From the NCBI RefSeq assembly GCF_001655055.1, contig NZ_LXEW01000021.1, positions 43,238 to 107,237 on the forward strand: DNA of 64,000 nucleotides. Direction: 5' to 3'. This stretch comes from Providencia heimbachae ATCC 35613 (GTDB taxonomy: Bacteria; Pseudomonadota; Gammaproteobacteria; Enterobacterales; Enterobacteriaceae). Position 1 is the first letter of the stretch; each line of letters starts with the position of its first letter. Shown here piece after piece: positions 49,933 to 60,138 of this stretch. The position numbers were made by a program, and so were the translations under genes. Below the pieces are notes generated by a model. It had not been told where the DNA came from, made no database searches, and worked only from the letters and a program-made list of their open reading frames with translations.

Positions 49933-51600
49933 TCATTTAACCATCGGTAAATTAAGACCTTGCTCTTTTGCACACTGGATAGCGATGTCATAACCCGCAT
50001 CCGCATGGCGCATCACTCCTGTTGCTGGGTCATTATGAAGAACTCTGGCAAGGCGTTTATCTGCTGCGTCCGTTCCATCACAAACGATAACAACACCCGC
50101 ATGTTGGGAGAAACCCATCCCGACGCCGCCACCATGGTGTAAACTTACCCATGTTGCGCCACCCGCTGTATTCAATAAGGCATTGAGTAGTGGCCAGTCA
50201 GATACTGCATCAGAGCCATCTTTCATTGATTCCGTTTCGCGGTGTGGGCTGGCGACAGAACCAGAATCCAAGTGGTCACGACCAATAACAATCGGCCCTT
50301 TTAGCTCTCCACTTTGCACCATTGCATTGAAAGCACGGCCTAATCTTTCTCGGTCTTTCAGACCAACCCAGCAAATACGTGCAGGTAATCCTTGAAATTC
50401 GATGCGCTCACGCGCCATATCCAACCAGTTATGTAGGTGTTTATCGTCTGGCAGTAGTTCTTTCACTTTTTGATCGGTTTTATAGATATCTTCAGGATCA
50501 CCTGACAATGCTACCCAACGAAATGGGCCAATACCTTCACAAAAAAGAGGGCGAATATAGGCAGGAACAAAGCCTGGGAAATCAAATGCATTGCTTACAC
50601 CTTCATCTTTTGCCATTTGACGAATATTGTTGCCGTAATCAAATGCTGCTGAGCCGCGTTTTTGCATTTGCAGCATCGCTTCAACTTGCACTGCCATACT
50701 TTTCTTCGCTGCTTTAGTCACTTCTGCAGGAGCACTTTGCTGCTTTTCACGCCACTCGTTTAATGTCCAACCTTGTGGCAAATAGCCATGAACAGGGTCA
50801 TGAGCACTGGTTTGGTCTGTGACTGAATCAGGTGTGATATTGCGCTTTACCATTTCGCTATAGACATCAGCCGCATTACCAAGCAAGCCAACAGAAACAG
50901 GCGTACCATTGGCTTTGGCTTCTTCGATATACTGCAATGCTTGGTCAATTGAAGTAGCTTTCTTGTCGACATAGCGTGTTCTTAAACGGAAATCGATACG
51001 GCTTTCATCAGATTCAACGGCAATCATGCTAAATCCTGCCATAGTCGCAGCTAATGGCTGCGCACCGCCCATACCACCAAGCCCACCGGTTAAAATCCAG
51101 CGCCCTGATGCATTTCCGTTAAAGTGCTGTTTTGCAAGAGAAACAAAAGTCTCATAAGTCCCTTGGACAATGCCTTGTGAACCGATATAAATCCAAGACC
51201 CAGCGGTCATTTGGCCATACATCATCAAGCCTTTGCGATCTAATTCATTAAAATGATCCCAATTAGCCCAATGAGGAACAATATTTGAGTTTGCAATTAA
51301 TACGCGCGGTGCATCGGGATGAGTAGGAAAGACACCGACAGGTTTACCTGATTGAACCAACAATGTTTGGTCATCTTCAAGAGTGGTTAAAACCTCTAAA
51401 ATTTTGTCATAGCATTCCCAATCACGGGCTGCACGGCCAATACCACCATAGACAACTAAACTTTGTGGGTGCTCTGCCACATCAGGGTCTAGATTGTTTT
51501 GAAGCATCCGATACACGGCTTCTGTTAGCCAGCTTTTACAGGTTTTTTCACTACCGCGCGGTGCACGGATCACTCGTGTAGAGTCTGTACGGTTTAACAT
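49933..51600 (-). CDS. hutU: Urocanate hydratase HutU
   Basis: HutU adds water to urocanate using tightly bound NAD+ to give 4-imidazolone-5-propionate, step two of histidine breakdown. It has 555 residues from [10 protein letters not shown], with AGGGGATAG upstream. The NAD loop [18 protein letters not shown], the cysteine in [14 protein letters not shown] and the active-site block [23 protein letters not shown] are intact. HutH, HutI and HutG are not in the window. It is the first gene of hutU-CoA-transferase-acyl-CoA dehydrogenase, an unusual company. Confidence 0.97.
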   Translation of the reverse strand: MLNRTDSTRVIRAPRGSEKTCKSWLTEAVYRMLQNNLDPDVAEHPQSLVVYGGIGRAARDWECYDKILEVLTTLEDDQTLLVQSGKPVGVFPTHPDAPRVLIANSNIVPHWANWDHFNELDRKGLMMYGQMTAGSWIYIGSQGIVQGTYETFVSLAKQHFNGNASGRWILTGGLGGMGGAQPLAATMAGFSMIAVESDESRIDFRLRTRYVDKKATSIDQALQYIEEAKANGTPVSVGLLGNAADVYSEMVKRNITPDSVTDQTSAHDPVHGYLPQGWTLNEWREKQQSAPAEVTKAAKKSMAVQVEAMLQMQKRGSAAFDYGNNIRQMAKDEGVSNAFDFPGFVPAYIRPLFCEGIGPFRWVALSGDPEDIYKTDQKVKELLPDDKHLHNWLDMARERIEFQGLPARICWVGLKDRERLGRAFNAMVQSGELKGPIVIGRDHLDSGSVASPHRETESMKDGSDAVSDWPLLNALLNTAGGATWVSLHHGGGVGMGFSQHAGVVIVCDGTDAADKRLARVLHNDPATGVMRHADAGYDIAIQCAKEQGLNLPMVK

Positions 51601-51796
51601 AAATCTATCCCCTATCATCCATTTTAATTTAACGTAAATTTAACAATTTTGACGACGATAATCAGCGAGATATCTTTTTAGTGATAATACACTTTAGTTT
51701 TAAAGTCAGTTATCTGCTGAAAAACAAGTAGTTAACTTGATATCAACTTGCTCACGACTATCTATCTTTTAGCTTTGTTCATCTTGCAATCAAATA

Positions 51797-51829
51797 TATA
51801 TACATTTACTTCACAAAGTATATACATTT
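51797..51829. promoter_or_regulatory. Two TATATACATTT repeats, candidate HutC operators
   Basis: The 11-base motif TATATACATTT occurs at 51797-51807 and 51819-51829, 22 bases apart (two helical turns). The TATAC core fits the operator pattern of the HutC subfamily of GntR repressors. They lie 200-230 bp before the hutU start. Confidence 0.5.
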
Positions 51830-51901
51830 AAATTTGAATTTTTACATGAAGTGTAGAAGCGGGATAGAAAGTGAGGTTATACAACAATCAGTAGATGGCT
51901 G

Positions 51902-51930
51902 TTTATACAGAAAAAGATGTATATACATTT
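51902..51930 (-). promoter_or_regulatory. Palindromic candidate HutC operator with a possible hutU promoter
   Basis: The perfect palindrome ATGTATATACAT (51917-51928) contains the third TATATACATTT copy (51920-51930). On the reverse strand a TATAAA -10 candidate is at 51902-51907, so a repressor bound to the palindrome would cover the promoter spacer. The -35 is poor, as in activator-dependent promoters. Confidence 0.5.
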
Positions 51931-51964
51931 GAATTTATGTCTAGAAACAAGCAAATAGCGAAAA

Positions 51965-51980
51965 TGCGAGTGACCTCACA
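51965..51980. promoter_or_regulatory. Putative CRP site upstream of hutU
   Basis: TGCGAGTGACCTCACA matches the CRP consensus TGTGA-N6-TCACA with one mismatch. It lies about 75 bp upstream of the transcription start predicted from the TATAAA -10, close to the position used at the Klebsiella hutUH promoter. It is also 130-150 bp before the divergent orphan gene. Confidence 0.5.
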
Positions 51981-52111
51981 TAAGAATGTAATAAAAATCC
52001 AGTGATACAGCGAAGATTAATGACCCTCGATTTATTCGTGGTCACGTTTATTGCAATTTTATCGTTTTTAAATCACGTATATTCACATCAATCTTAAAAT
52101 TGGAGATCATT

Positions 52112-53041
52112 ATGAGTAGCAAGATAGTCAATTTTTTTTATCATGCACTACACTACTTTCGCCCAAATAAAAAAAGGAATATTAATATTTCCCAAGTGAA
52201 CAATATTAATAATTTATTACCCGTTCCTCGTTCCTTACGTGAACAAATAAAAAACACACCTATTACAGAAATAATACCTGCGATTAATTTTGTTGGTAAG
52301 CATTTCAAGCTACCAGAAAGATTCTATTTTAGGAAAAATTGTGATACTCGAATTGAAAACTTGTCATATAACAACCAAAAAATCGTCCTTAATATTAATA
52401 ATAAAATGGAATCTTATTTTGATAGTGATTTTATAAGTGATAAAAAAATTATTCATAATAGAGATGAATTGATTTCTGAATTAAATTACCAGATATCTAT
52501 GCAAAATAATGATAATTTCATTAAAACTGAAAATAATGAACTATCTATTGTTAAATCAAAAAAATCAAAATCTTGTTTTCATCAAATAGGTATCGATTTA
52601 AACAGGATGAATATAAAAGTTAAAATCAATAAAAATAAAGCTATACGCTTAAACGAAATTAATGACCTTAACGAAAAATTTTATCATATCCCTCCCTCTC
52701 ACATTAGCCATATATGCAATACCGCAAATCAATCACATTTAGCAAATGCTTACTTTGAAGTTGTTGGTATGATTAAAAATAATAATGATGAATATTTATC
52801 TCAAAAGGAAAACTCATCTTCAATACTTATTGAAGTATTAGAGGCTAATCATTATCAGGTCACATCAGAGTGTGTTTTTAATTTAACTAATATAAAAACT
52901 AATAATCCGATCAGAAATACCGAAGTTGCAACAAAAACAATCACAAAATTTAAAATTGATGATATTGGAAACCTTACCCCAGAAATAAATGATAGGCTAA
53001 TTATAGATATAAAAATGGAAACTAATCCTGAAGGGAAATGA
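52112..53041 (+). CDS. AT-rich orphan protein of unknown function
   Basis: I do not recognise this 309-residue protein. It is very rich in Asn, Ile and Lys because the gene is far more AT-rich than its neighbours, which suggests recent acquisition. It has no signal peptide or membrane helix and few cysteines. The N-terminal 30 residues are basic (YFRPNKKRNINIS), and the C-terminal half looks like mixed beta-strand. The ATG was chosen because GGAG lies 8 bases upstream; a TTG four codons earlier is unlikely. It stands alone between hutU and the ERIC array. An effector-like role is possible but unsupported. Confidence 0.7.
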   Translation: MSSKIVNFFYHALHYFRPNKKRNINISQVNNINNLLPVPRSLREQIKNTPITEIIPAINFVGKHFKLPERFYFRKNCDTRIENLSYNNQKIVLNINNKMESYFDSDFISDKKIIHNRDELISELNYQISMQNNDNFIKTENNELSIVKSKKSKSCFHQIGIDLNRMNIKVKINKNKAIRLNEINDLNEKFYHIPPSHISHICNTANQSHLANAYFEVVGMIKNNNDEYLSQKENSSSILIEVLEANHYQVTSECVFNLTNIKTNNPIRNTEVATKTITKFKIDDIGNLTPEINDRLIIDIKMETNPEGK

Positions 53042-53058
53042 TTCTAATCATAATAAAG

Positions 53059-53818
53059 AAAATACGCTAAATTATTCAACTTGTCGATAGGCGGCAAGCA
53101 AAGCTATCTCGGGGAGCATACATAAGTATGTGACCCGAGTCGCCAAGTGAAGCCAACACCCCTACAATTTTAAGAATGACCGAATCTTTACGCTAAATCA
53201 TTCAACTTGTCGATAGGCGGCAAGCGAAGCTATCTCGGGGAGCATACATAAGTATGTGACCTGAGTCGCCAAGTGAAGCCAACACCCCTACAATTTTAAG
53301 GATGACGCGTATTTACGCTAAATTATTCAACTTGTCGATAGGCGACAAGCGAAGCTGTCTCGGGGAGCATACATAAGTATGTGACCCGAGTCGCCAAGTG
53401 AAGCCAACACCCCTACAATTTTAAGGATGACCGAATCTTTACGCTAAATCATTCAACTTGTCGATAGGCGGCAAGCGAAGCTATCTCGGGGAGTATACAT
53501 AAGTATGTGACCCAAGTCGCCAAGTGAAGCCAACGCCCCTACAATTTTAAGGATGACCGAATCTTTACGCTAAATCATTCAACTTGTCGATAGGCGGCAA
53601 GCGAAGCTATCTCGGGGAGCATACATAAGTATGTGACCCGAGTCGCCAAGTGAAGCCAACACCCCTACAATTTTAAGGATGACCGAATCTTTACGCTAAA
53701 TCATTCAACTTGTCGATAGGCGGCAAGCGAAGCTATCTCGGGGAGCATACATAAGTATGTGACCCGAGTCGCCAAGTGAAGCCAACACCCCTACAATTTG
53801 AAGGATGACGCGTATTTT
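53059..53818. repeat. Tandem array of six ERIC (IRU) elements
   Basis: A unit of 125-126 bases is repeated six times in direct orientation, starting at 53064, 53190, 53315, 53441, 53567 and 53693. Each unit has the ERIC core, a hairpin CTCGGG-GAG-CATAC / GTATG-TGA-CCCGAG around ATAA, the central stretch used in ERIC typing. The array is bounded by inverted ends (AAAATACGC and GCGTATTTT) and the right end overlaps the livF stop codon. Copies differ by only a few bases. Junctions are of two kinds: CCGAATCTTTACGC (four of five) and CGCGTATTTACGC (one). Confidence 0.93.
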
Positions 53819-54518
53819 AGCCACCGAGGTAAGCGCTTCGCACAGCCTCATTAGCTAACAAAGCCTTTCCACTGTCTTCCAGTACGATATGGCCATTTTC
53901 AAGTACATAACCACGATCGGCCAGCTTTAGGGCTTGATTGGCATTTTGCTCAACGAGAAAAATGGTCATCCCTTCTTCACGTAACTGTTGGATGGTATCA
54001 AAAATTTGCATAATGATGATAGGCGCTAGCCCTAAGGAGGGTTCATCCAGCAACAAAAGTTCAGGCTGACTCATTAGAGCACGACCGATGGCGAGCATTT
54101 GCTGCTCGCCACCAGACATTGTTCCTGAGCGTTGGCTACGGCGTTCATAAAGCCTTGGAAACAGCTTATAAACGCGTTCTATGCGCTCTTGGTATTGTTG
54201 GCGATTTGCAAAAAAGCCCCCCATTGCTAGGTTTTCATCTACCGTCATTCGTGAAAATACACGGCGGCCTTCCGGTACCAATGCAATATCTTCCCGCATA
54301 ATTTTTGCGGTAGGTAATTGAGTAATATCGACACCACGATAAATAACTTGCCCTTCCGAAGCGCGAGGATCGCCACATAAGGTACTGAGTAAGGTGGTTT
54401 TGCCTGCCCCATTCGCGCCAATTAAGGTCACGATTTCACCCTTTTGAATATTCAAACTAACTTCATGTAACGCTTGGATTTTCCCATAATGGGTGGAAAC
54501 TTGTTTAAATTCTAACAT
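53817..54518 (-). CDS. livF: Branched-chain amino acid ABC transporter ATPase LivF
   Basis: LivF is one of two ATPases of the leucine/isoleucine/valine LIV-I transporter. The Walker A motif GANGAGKTT (about 33-41), signature SGGEQQMLAIGRALM and LLLLDEPSLGLAP are present. It has 233 residues. Its start overlaps the livG stop by one base, and its stop codon lies exactly at the edge of the ERIC array, so the element inserted immediately behind the coding region. Confidence 0.97.
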   Translation of the reverse strand: MLEFKQVSTHYGKIQALHEVSLNIQKGEIVTLIGANGAGKTTLLSTLCGDPRASEGQVIYRGVDITQLPTAKIMREDIALVPEGRRVFSRMTVDENLAMGGFFANRQQYQERIERVYKLFPRLYERRSQRSGTMSGGEQQMLAIGRALMSQPELLLLDEPSLGLAPIIIMQIFDTIQQLREEGMTIFLVEQNANQALKLADRGYVLENGHIVLEDSGKALLANEAVRSAYLGG

Positions 54519-55297
54519 CAGTAAGCTTCCCCCAAGTAGGCCTTAATCACATCAGGATGTTGACGAATTTCATTCGGCGTCCCATCAGCTAATGGCGTCC
54601 CTTGATTGACGACATAAATTCTATCTGAAATACCCATAACCAATTTCATATCATGCTCAATCAATAAGATAGAAACATTATGATGAGTCCGCAACTCTGC
54701 AATTAACTCATCTAAATCATTGGTTTCTTTTGGGTTTAAACCCGCTGCAGGCTCATCTAACATTAAAATTTCTGGGCGAGTTACCATACAACGAGCAATT
54801 TCAAGACGACGCTGTTGACCATAAGCAAGGTTTCCAGCTTGTCGGTTAGCAAATTCGAGTAAATTAACTCTTTCAAGCCATTTTACTGCATTATCAACCG
54901 CTTCAGATTCCGCTCGGCGAAATGCCGGAGTTTTGAGTAGTCCGGAAAAAATGCCGCTTTTTAGATGTTGATGCTGCGCGACTAATAAATTTTCAATCAC
55001 GGTCATTTCTTTAAATAAGCGAACATGCTGAAAAGTACGGATCACACCAAGACGAGCAATTTGCTGTCCTGTTAACCCTTCTAAATGTTTATCACGATAA
55101 ACAATCGTGCCGCTTGTCGGTTTATAAAAACCCGTTAAACAGTTAAAAATGGTGGTTTTCCCTGCTCCATTAGGGCCAATCAAAGAGACTATTTCCCCTT
55201 GATTCAACGTAATTTCTACATTGTTTACCGCCAATAAGCCACCAAATCGCATGGTTAAGCCACTCACTTGCAATAAAGGGGTTGCTAATGTATTCAT
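54518..55297 (-). CDS. livG: Branched-chain amino acid ABC transporter ATPase LivG
   Basis: LivG is the second LIV-I ATPase. It has 259 residues from [13 protein letters not shown]. Walker A is GPNGAGKTT, the signature [15 protein letters not shown] replaces the usual LSGGQ (as in all LivG proteins), and the Walker B region is [14 protein letters not shown] start 25 codons upstream would overlap livM extensively and is rejected. Its chosen start overlaps the livM stop by 4 bases (ATGA). Confidence 0.97.
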   Translation of the reverse strand: MNTLATPLLQVSGLTMRFGGLLAVNNVEITLNQGEIVSLIGPNGAGKTTIFNCLTGFYKPTSGTIVYRDKHLEGLTGQQIARLGVIRTFQHVRLFKEMTVIENLLVAQHQHLKSGIFSGLLKTPAFRRAESEAVDNAVKWLERVNLLEFANRQAGNLAYGQQRRLEIARCMVTRPEILMLDEPAAGLNPKETNDLDELIAELRTHHNVSILLIEHDMKLVMGISDRIYVVNQGTPLADGTPNEIRQHPDVIKAYLGEAY

Positions 55298-56565
55298 ACT
55301 ACATCCCCCTGTTGTGCTTTTTTCAGCTTCATTTGCCGACGCTTCATTGGCAATAATCCTTGTGGCCGCCAAATCATCATCAATACCATTAATGCACCTA
55401 ATAACAGCATGCTATATTCATTGAGATCACGCATCATTTCTCTTGATACAACAAGGATAATCGCCGCAACAATCACTGATGTCTGTGAACCCATTCCACC
55501 CAATACCACGATGGCTAATACAAATGCAGATTCAACAAAAGTGAATGACTCAGGGCTGATAAAGCCTTGCCTTGCCGCAAATAATGTTCCAGCAAACCCC
55601 GCGAATGCGGCACTAATGGTAAATGCTGTTAACTTAATGCGTGTGGGACTTAACCCTAATGAGCGACAGGCAATTTCATCTTCACGTAACGCTTCCCAAG
55701 CACGCCCCAATGGCATGCGCAATAAACGGTTAATCACAAATAAGGTAATCACAACCAGTAATAACGCCACAAAGTATAGGAAAATAATCCTATCGCCAGG
55801 ACTGTAATCCAAACCAAAAAAGTGATGGAATGTATCCCAACCGTCTTTTGCGCTACGGCTAAACTCTAAGCCAAAGAATGTCGGTTTAGGCAGTTGACTG
55901 ATCCCATTCGGCCCACCGGTAATTTCAGTATTATTGAGTAATAAAATTCGGACAATTTCACCAAAACCCAGTGTAACAATCGCCAGATAGTCTCCCCGTA
56001 ATCGAAGAACGGGAAAACCAAGCAACAATCCGGCTAATGCAGCAGTTAACCCTGCTATCGGCAAACTTTCCCAAAAACCAAAACCATAGTAGTGATTTAA
56101 TAAACCAAAGGTATAAGCGCCAATGGCATAGAAGCCCGCATAGCCTAAAACTAATAAGCCAGAAAGCCCCACTACCACATTTAGACCTAACCCTAACATG
56201 ACATAAATTAGCGTCAGCGTCGCAATATCAACACTCCCTCGCGACACGATAAAAGGCCAAATAATGGCAGCAATAATGATAACTATTGCCAATATTTTTT
56301 GTTTCGCTGTAGAACCATCAAAATCGGGTATTGCCCATGACTTTTTTGGCACACCTTGCCAAACTTTAACCAATGAAGGACGTACAAGCTGATAAATGAA
56401 AATGGTCACAATACCAGCAAAGATCCAATTCCAGCGGATAGAATCGCCTGTCGTAACCACTAATTTTGTACCATCAAGGGTTAAGCGTAATCCCAACATA
56501 AAAACGGCTAAAACAAAGAAGGTAACCGAGGCAACGATGGCGTTGATCCAATTTTCTTTTCTCAT
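55294..56565 (-). CDS. livM: Branched-chain amino acid ABC transporter permease LivM
   Basis: LivM is one of the two membrane subunits of LIV-I. It has 423 residues: two N-terminal extra helices (about 10-27 and 45-65) and a hydrophilic insert typical of enterobacterial LivM. The permease domain follows, with [24 protein letters not shown] and [26 protein letters not shown], the coupling loop. It overlaps livH by 4 bases. Confidence 0.97.
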   Translation of the reverse strand: MRKENWINAIVASVTFFVLAVFMLGLRLTLDGTKLVVTTGDSIRWNWIFAGIVTIFIYQLVRPSLVKVWQGVPKKSWAIPDFDGSTAKQKILAIVIIIAAIIWPFIVSRGSVDIATLTLIYVMLGLGLNVVVGLSGLLVLGYAGFYAIGAYTFGLLNHYYGFGFWESLPIAGLTAALAGLLLGFPVLRLRGDYLAIVTLGFGEIVRILLLNNTEITGGPNGISQLPKPTFFGLEFSRSAKDGWDTFHHFFGLDYSPGDRIIFLYFVALLLVVITLFVINRLLRMPLGRAWEALREDEIACRSLGLSPTRIKLTAFTISAAFAGFAGTLFAARQGFISPESFTFVESAFVLAIVVLGGMGSQTSVIVAAIILVVSREMMRDLNEYSMLLLGALMVLMMIWRPQGLLPMKRRQMKLKKAQQGDVV

Positions 56566-57488
56566 ACCTTTTCGACCTCCGGGCGACCCAGAATGCCAGT
56601 AGGCATAATTAACAACACACCAATTAATAACCCAAATGACACAACATCTTTGTATTCAGTACTAAAATATGCCGATGTCATCGCTTCAGCCACACCCAGG
56701 ATTAAGCCACCAAGCATTGCACCAGGAATACTGCCAATACCACCAAGTACCGCAGCCGTGAATGCTTTCATACCCGCCATAAAGCCAATGTATGGGTTAA
56801 TAACCCCATAGAATTGTCCCAGTAAAACGCCTGCGACTGCAGCCATAGCGGCACCAATCACAAAAGTTAACGAAATAACACGGTCGGTATTTATGCCCAG
56901 CAAGCTGGCCATTTTTAAATCTTCCGCACAGGCACGACAAGCTCTTCCCATACGTGAATAACGGATAAATACCGTCAAAGCGAGCATAGCAAGCAAGGTT
57001 ACAACCCAGATCGTCAGTTGCATTTTAGAAACAGTCGCTTCAAAACCATCGCTTTCACCTAAGATCCATTGCCCTGTGATCAAACTGGGTAAAGCGAGAT
57101 CACGTGAACCTTGCGAAAGGCTGACATAGTTTTGCAGAAAGATGGACATACCGATCGCCGAGATCAACGCGATCAGTCTTTTAGAATGGCGTACAGGTCG
57201 GTAGGCAACGCGTTCAATACTCCAACCGTAAGCGCTAGAAACAACAATAGCCGCAACAAATGCGGCAGCAACAAGGATCCAGCCTACGTCGATCCCCAAC
57301 ATCATTAAGCCCGCGATGACGATGAATGAGACATAGCTGCCAATCATATAGACTTCACCATGGGCGAAGTTAATCATTCCAATAATGCCATACACCATGG
57401 TATAGCCGATGGCTATCAGTGCATAAGTACTGCCTAATGTTAAACCATTAAGGAATTGCTGAATAAAATAAAGAATTTGATCTGACAT
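56562..57488 (-). CDS. livH: Branched-chain amino acid ABC transporter permease LivH
   Basis: LivH is the other membrane subunit of LIV-I. It has 308 residues with about eight helices. [39 protein letters not shown] near the N-terminus and the coupling loop [29 protein letters not shown] are conserved. A clear AAGGA ribosome binding site precedes it, with about 157 bp back to the binding-protein gene. Confidence 0.97.
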   Translation of the reverse strand: MSDQILYFIQQFLNGLTLGSTYALIAIGYTMVYGIIGMINFAHGEVYMIGSYVSFIVIAGLMMLGIDVGWILVAAAFVAAIVVSSAYGWSIERVAYRPVRHSKRLIALISAIGMSIFLQNYVSLSQGSRDLALPSLITGQWILGESDGFEATVSKMQLTIWVVTLLAMLALTVFIRYSRMGRACRACAEDLKMASLLGINTDRVISLTFVIGAAMAAVAGVLLGQFYGVINPYIGFMAGMKAFTAAVLGGIGSIPGAMLGGLILGVAEAMTSAYFSTEYKDVVSFGLLIGVLLIMPTGILGRPEVEKV

Positions 57489-57645
57489 AGGACTATCCTT
57501 TCAAACTACTGTCCCTCTGTGGAGAGCAGAAGCTGGGAGTCAGTATGCCAACCCCCAGCTAATTACTTGTCTACCTTAGATAATCCAGATTGCGTAACGT
57601 AGATGACCAGCACCAATGCATGGGCAATCTGGAGTATAACTGGTA

Positions 57646-58755
57646 TTATTTCACTGCGGTGGAAGTTCCATCCTTATGCCACTCAAAAACACCAAACTCA
57701 AAACCTTTCAGGTCTCCATTTGGCTGCCAGCTCAAAGTTCCCATTACCGTATCAACCGGATTAGCTTTCAGATCTTTAACTAAGTCTTCAGGTTCAACGC
57801 TGCCTGTACGTTCCATTGCTGTTGTTAAGCCTTGGATCGCGGCATAGGTTGTCCAAACAAAAGGCCCCGTTGGATCTTCTTTCTTGGCTTTTATCGCATC
57901 GACGATAGGTTGGTTGGTTGGAACTTGATCATAACGTTTAGGCAGTGTGACCAGCATCCCTTCTGAGGCATCTCCAGCAATGTTAGACAATGATGAGTTA
58001 CCGACCCCTTCAGGCCCCATAAAACGGGTGTTTAATCCAGACTGTTTTGCTTGGCGCAAAATTTGCCCCATCTCTGGGTAGTAACCCCCAAAGTAAACAA
58101 AATCAACGTTCTCTTTTTTCAGTTTCGCAACCAGTGCAGAGAAGTCTTTATCACCTGCGGTGACACCTTCAAACATGACTTCTTTTACGCCCGCTTTGTT
58201 GAGGCTTTCACGAACTGAGCGCGCTAAACCCTCACCGTATTGTTGCTTATCATGCACAACTGCAATACGTTTCGGTTTAATTTCATCTAAAATGTATTTA
58301 ACTGCAGTAGGGCCTTGGTCTGAGTCCAGCCCCGTTGTACGCATAATTAACTGGTAACCCCGCGTAGTTAAATCTGCATTGGTTGCCGCTGGTGTGATCA
58401 TAATGATACCTTCATCCTCATAGATATCGGATGCAGGCTGAGTTGAAGATGAACATAAGTGCCCAATAACATGGCGAATACCGTCATTGATCACTTTGTT
58501 CGCGACTGCTACCGCTTGTTTAGGATCACAAGCGTCATCATATTCAACGGCAACTAACGTATTGCCGTTGACCCCACCCTTAGCGTTAATATCAGCAATA
58601 GCTTGACGAGCGCCAGTAAACTCCATATCGCCGTATTGAGCAACAGGCCCTGACATCGCACCGACAACGGCAATTTTAATCTCTTTTGTCCATCCTGCTG
58701 AGCTGAATACCATTGCGATACAGCCAGCTAATAGTGCTTTATTCATAGTCTTCAT
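57646..58755 (-). CDS. livK: Branched-chain amino acid-binding protein (LivJ/LivK type)
   Basis: This is the periplasmic binding protein of the LIV-I system, 369 residues. The signal peptide spans about residues 1-23 ([17 protein letters not shown], cleaved near WTK). The mature protein begins [41 protein letters not shown] and [19 protein letters not shown] match LivJ/LivK. E. coli has two paralogues; here only one is seen. A fourth-codon ATG is an equally possible start. It is the first gene of the livKHMGF operon. Confidence 0.93.
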   Translation of the reverse strand: MKTMNKALLAGCIAMVFSSAGWTKEIKIAVVGAMSGPVAQYGDMEFTGARQAIADINAKGGVNGNTLVAVEYDDACDPKQAVAVANKVINDGIRHVIGHLCSSSTQPASDIYEDEGIIMITPAATNADLTTRGYQLIMRTTGLDSDQGPTAVKYILDEIKPKRIAVVHDKQQYGEGLARSVRESLNKAGVKEVMFEGVTAGDKDFSALVAKLKKENVDFVYFGGYYPEMGQILRQAKQSGLNTRFMGPEGVGNSSLSNIAGDASEGMLVTLPKRYDQVPTNQPIVDAIKAKKEDPTGPFVWTTYAAIQGLTTAMERTGSVEPEDLVKDLKANPVDTVMGTLSWQPNGDLKGFEFGVFEWHKDGTSTAVK

Positions 58756-59204
58756 CCTACCGTCCCCATCTCTATAGCTTTGAGTGTTTGTGTTTGATTT
58801 ATAATAGATTATTATGGTTGGCAGTCAGTGATGCCTTATATCCTATCCACTCAAATTGTCATTTTACCTACAGGCATAATCAACAACTGCTTGAAGAATA
58901 ATAGATATATTTTAAAATACAGCAGATAAGGCTATATATTTCATGACATTAAACAAGATAATTATGCTAAATAGCAAATGTATATGGTAGGTAATTAAGT
59001 TATAAGCAGAATAAAAAACTGATGTTATCAAGTGGTTTTTATCTAAATACTAGTGTTATATTCGGGTTAAATTTAAATTAATCCGAGCTAAACTCGGAAA
59101 ATTCACCCATACAAAATTATTCGCTCTAAAATCTAAAAACCAGTTACAGATCACTCTGACAACAGGTGTGACTGCAAGATATACAAGGAAACAGATAAAA
59201 CATC
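58756..59204. other. Divergent region between liv and panM
   Basis: About 450 AT-rich bases containing the livK promoter, probably Lrp-controlled by analogy with E. coli, and that of panM. Short inverted repeats are present but no hairpin with a U-tract, and no gene is seen. Confidence 0.5.
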
Positions 59205-59630
59205 ATGAAACTTACGATTATCCCTTTGGTCAATCCTACTGAGCAACAGTATGCCGACTTGTATAAAATCTGGACAGACCAGAACCAATCACAACTGACT
59301 GAAGCACTAGAATCTGGGCAATATTTTTACGCAGCTCGCTTTAATGACCGGTTGCTTGCTGCTGCAAAAATCACTCTCAATAAACATCATGGTGTTATTT
59401 ATGATTTTTGTGTCCGCGAAGTGACTCGCCGCCGAGGTGTCGGACTGTATTTATTACAACAAATTTGTTATCAACAACCCAAAATTACGCATTGGCACTT
59501 TAGTTTTAGTGAATTAGATACAAAAAATGAAATGGTTATGACACAATTTTTGGCTGCAAGTGGTTTTACCGCGACAGAAAAACAGGGTGAATGGGAAATG
59601 AATCTAAATGGAAAAAATGAAACTAAATAA
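59205..59630 (+). CDS. panM: PanM/PanZ, aspartate decarboxylase maturation factor
   Basis: PanM (PanZ, YhhK) is a GNAT-fold protein that triggers self-cleavage of pro-PanD to active aspartate decarboxylase and senses CoA. It has 141 residues, about 14 longer than the E. coli protein at the C-terminus. The acetyl-CoA-binding strand/loop is VREVTRRRGVGLYLLQQI (about 71-88). Its place beside the liv genes is the conserved enterobacterial location. Confidence 0.92.
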   Translation: MKLTIIPLVNPTEQQYADLYKIWTDQNQSQLTEALESGQYFYAARFNDRLLAAAKITLNKHHGVIYDFCVREVTRRRGVGLYLLQQICYQQPKITHWHFSFSELDTKNEMVMTQFLAASGFTATEKQGEWEMNLNGKNETK

Positions 59631-60003
59631 AATCCATCATGTTGCAATCATTGCTTCAAATTATTCGGTGAGCAAAGATTTTTATTGTCGAATACTTGGA
59701 TTAAATTTACTGAATGAATATTACCGTTCAGAAAGCAACTCATGGAAAGCAGATTTAGCCTTCGATGATAACTATCAGATTGAATTATTTAGCTTTCCTC
59801 ACCCACCAGCAAGAGCAAGCTACCCAGAAGCCGTTGGGCTTAGGCATTTAGCATTCAGTGTTGATGATTTGGATAAGTGGGTAGTTTATTTAGCGGGGCA
59901 GGATATTATCTGTGAGCCAGCGAGGATCGACCCTTATACAAAAAAACGATTTACATTTTTTGCAGACCCCGACGGGCTGCCATTAGAGCTGTACTCATCA
60001 TAG
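59608..60003 (+). CDS. yaeR: VOC-family protein YaeR (glyoxalase-like)
   Basis: A 131-residue vicinal oxygen chelate protein closely resembling E. coli YaeR. IHHVAIIASNYSVSKDFYCRILGL at the N-terminus, VGLRHLAFSVDDLDKWVVYL mid-protein and DPYTKKRFTFFADPDGLPLELY at the C-terminus carry the metal-binding His and Glu residues. Its enzyme activity is not established. It overlaps the end of panM by about 23 bases; an alternative ATG three codons later shortens this. In E. coli yaeR lies elsewhere, next to tilS. Confidence 0.9.
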   Translation: MEKMKLNKIHHVAIIASNYSVSKDFYCRILGLNLLNEYYRSESNSWKADLAFDDNYQIELFSFPHPPARASYPEAVGLRHLAFSVDDLDKWVVYLAGQDIICEPARIDPYTKKRFTFFADPDGLPLELYSS

Positions 60004-60138
60004 TTTAAAATTTAATTTAAACTTAGCTAAAGCCAGAAAAATTAACGACGAAATAAGCGTCTATCTGCATCTATTGTCCGCATTCCTAAACAGCCGAATC
60101 AATAAATGCAGATAGATTAAAAAAGGATCGAGAACGAA

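Larger units (their letters stand above)
51601..52111. other. Regulatory region upstream of hutU and the orphan gene
   Basis: About 510 bases between divergent genes. They contain three copies of a TATATACATTT motif, a CRP-like site and a possible hutU promoter, annotated separately. No gene is seen. A GGAG ribosome binding site for the orphan gene lies at its right edge. Confidence 0.6.

Noticed and set aside
52112..53041. Orphan protein as a type III secretion effector
   Set aside because: Low GC and isolation fit, but there is no recognisable effector domain, chaperone gene or secretion locus in the window.
53059..53818. Tandem repeats as a CRISPR array
   Set aside because: The whole 126-base unit is repeated with no unique spacers, no cas genes are near, and the internal hairpin matches ERIC.
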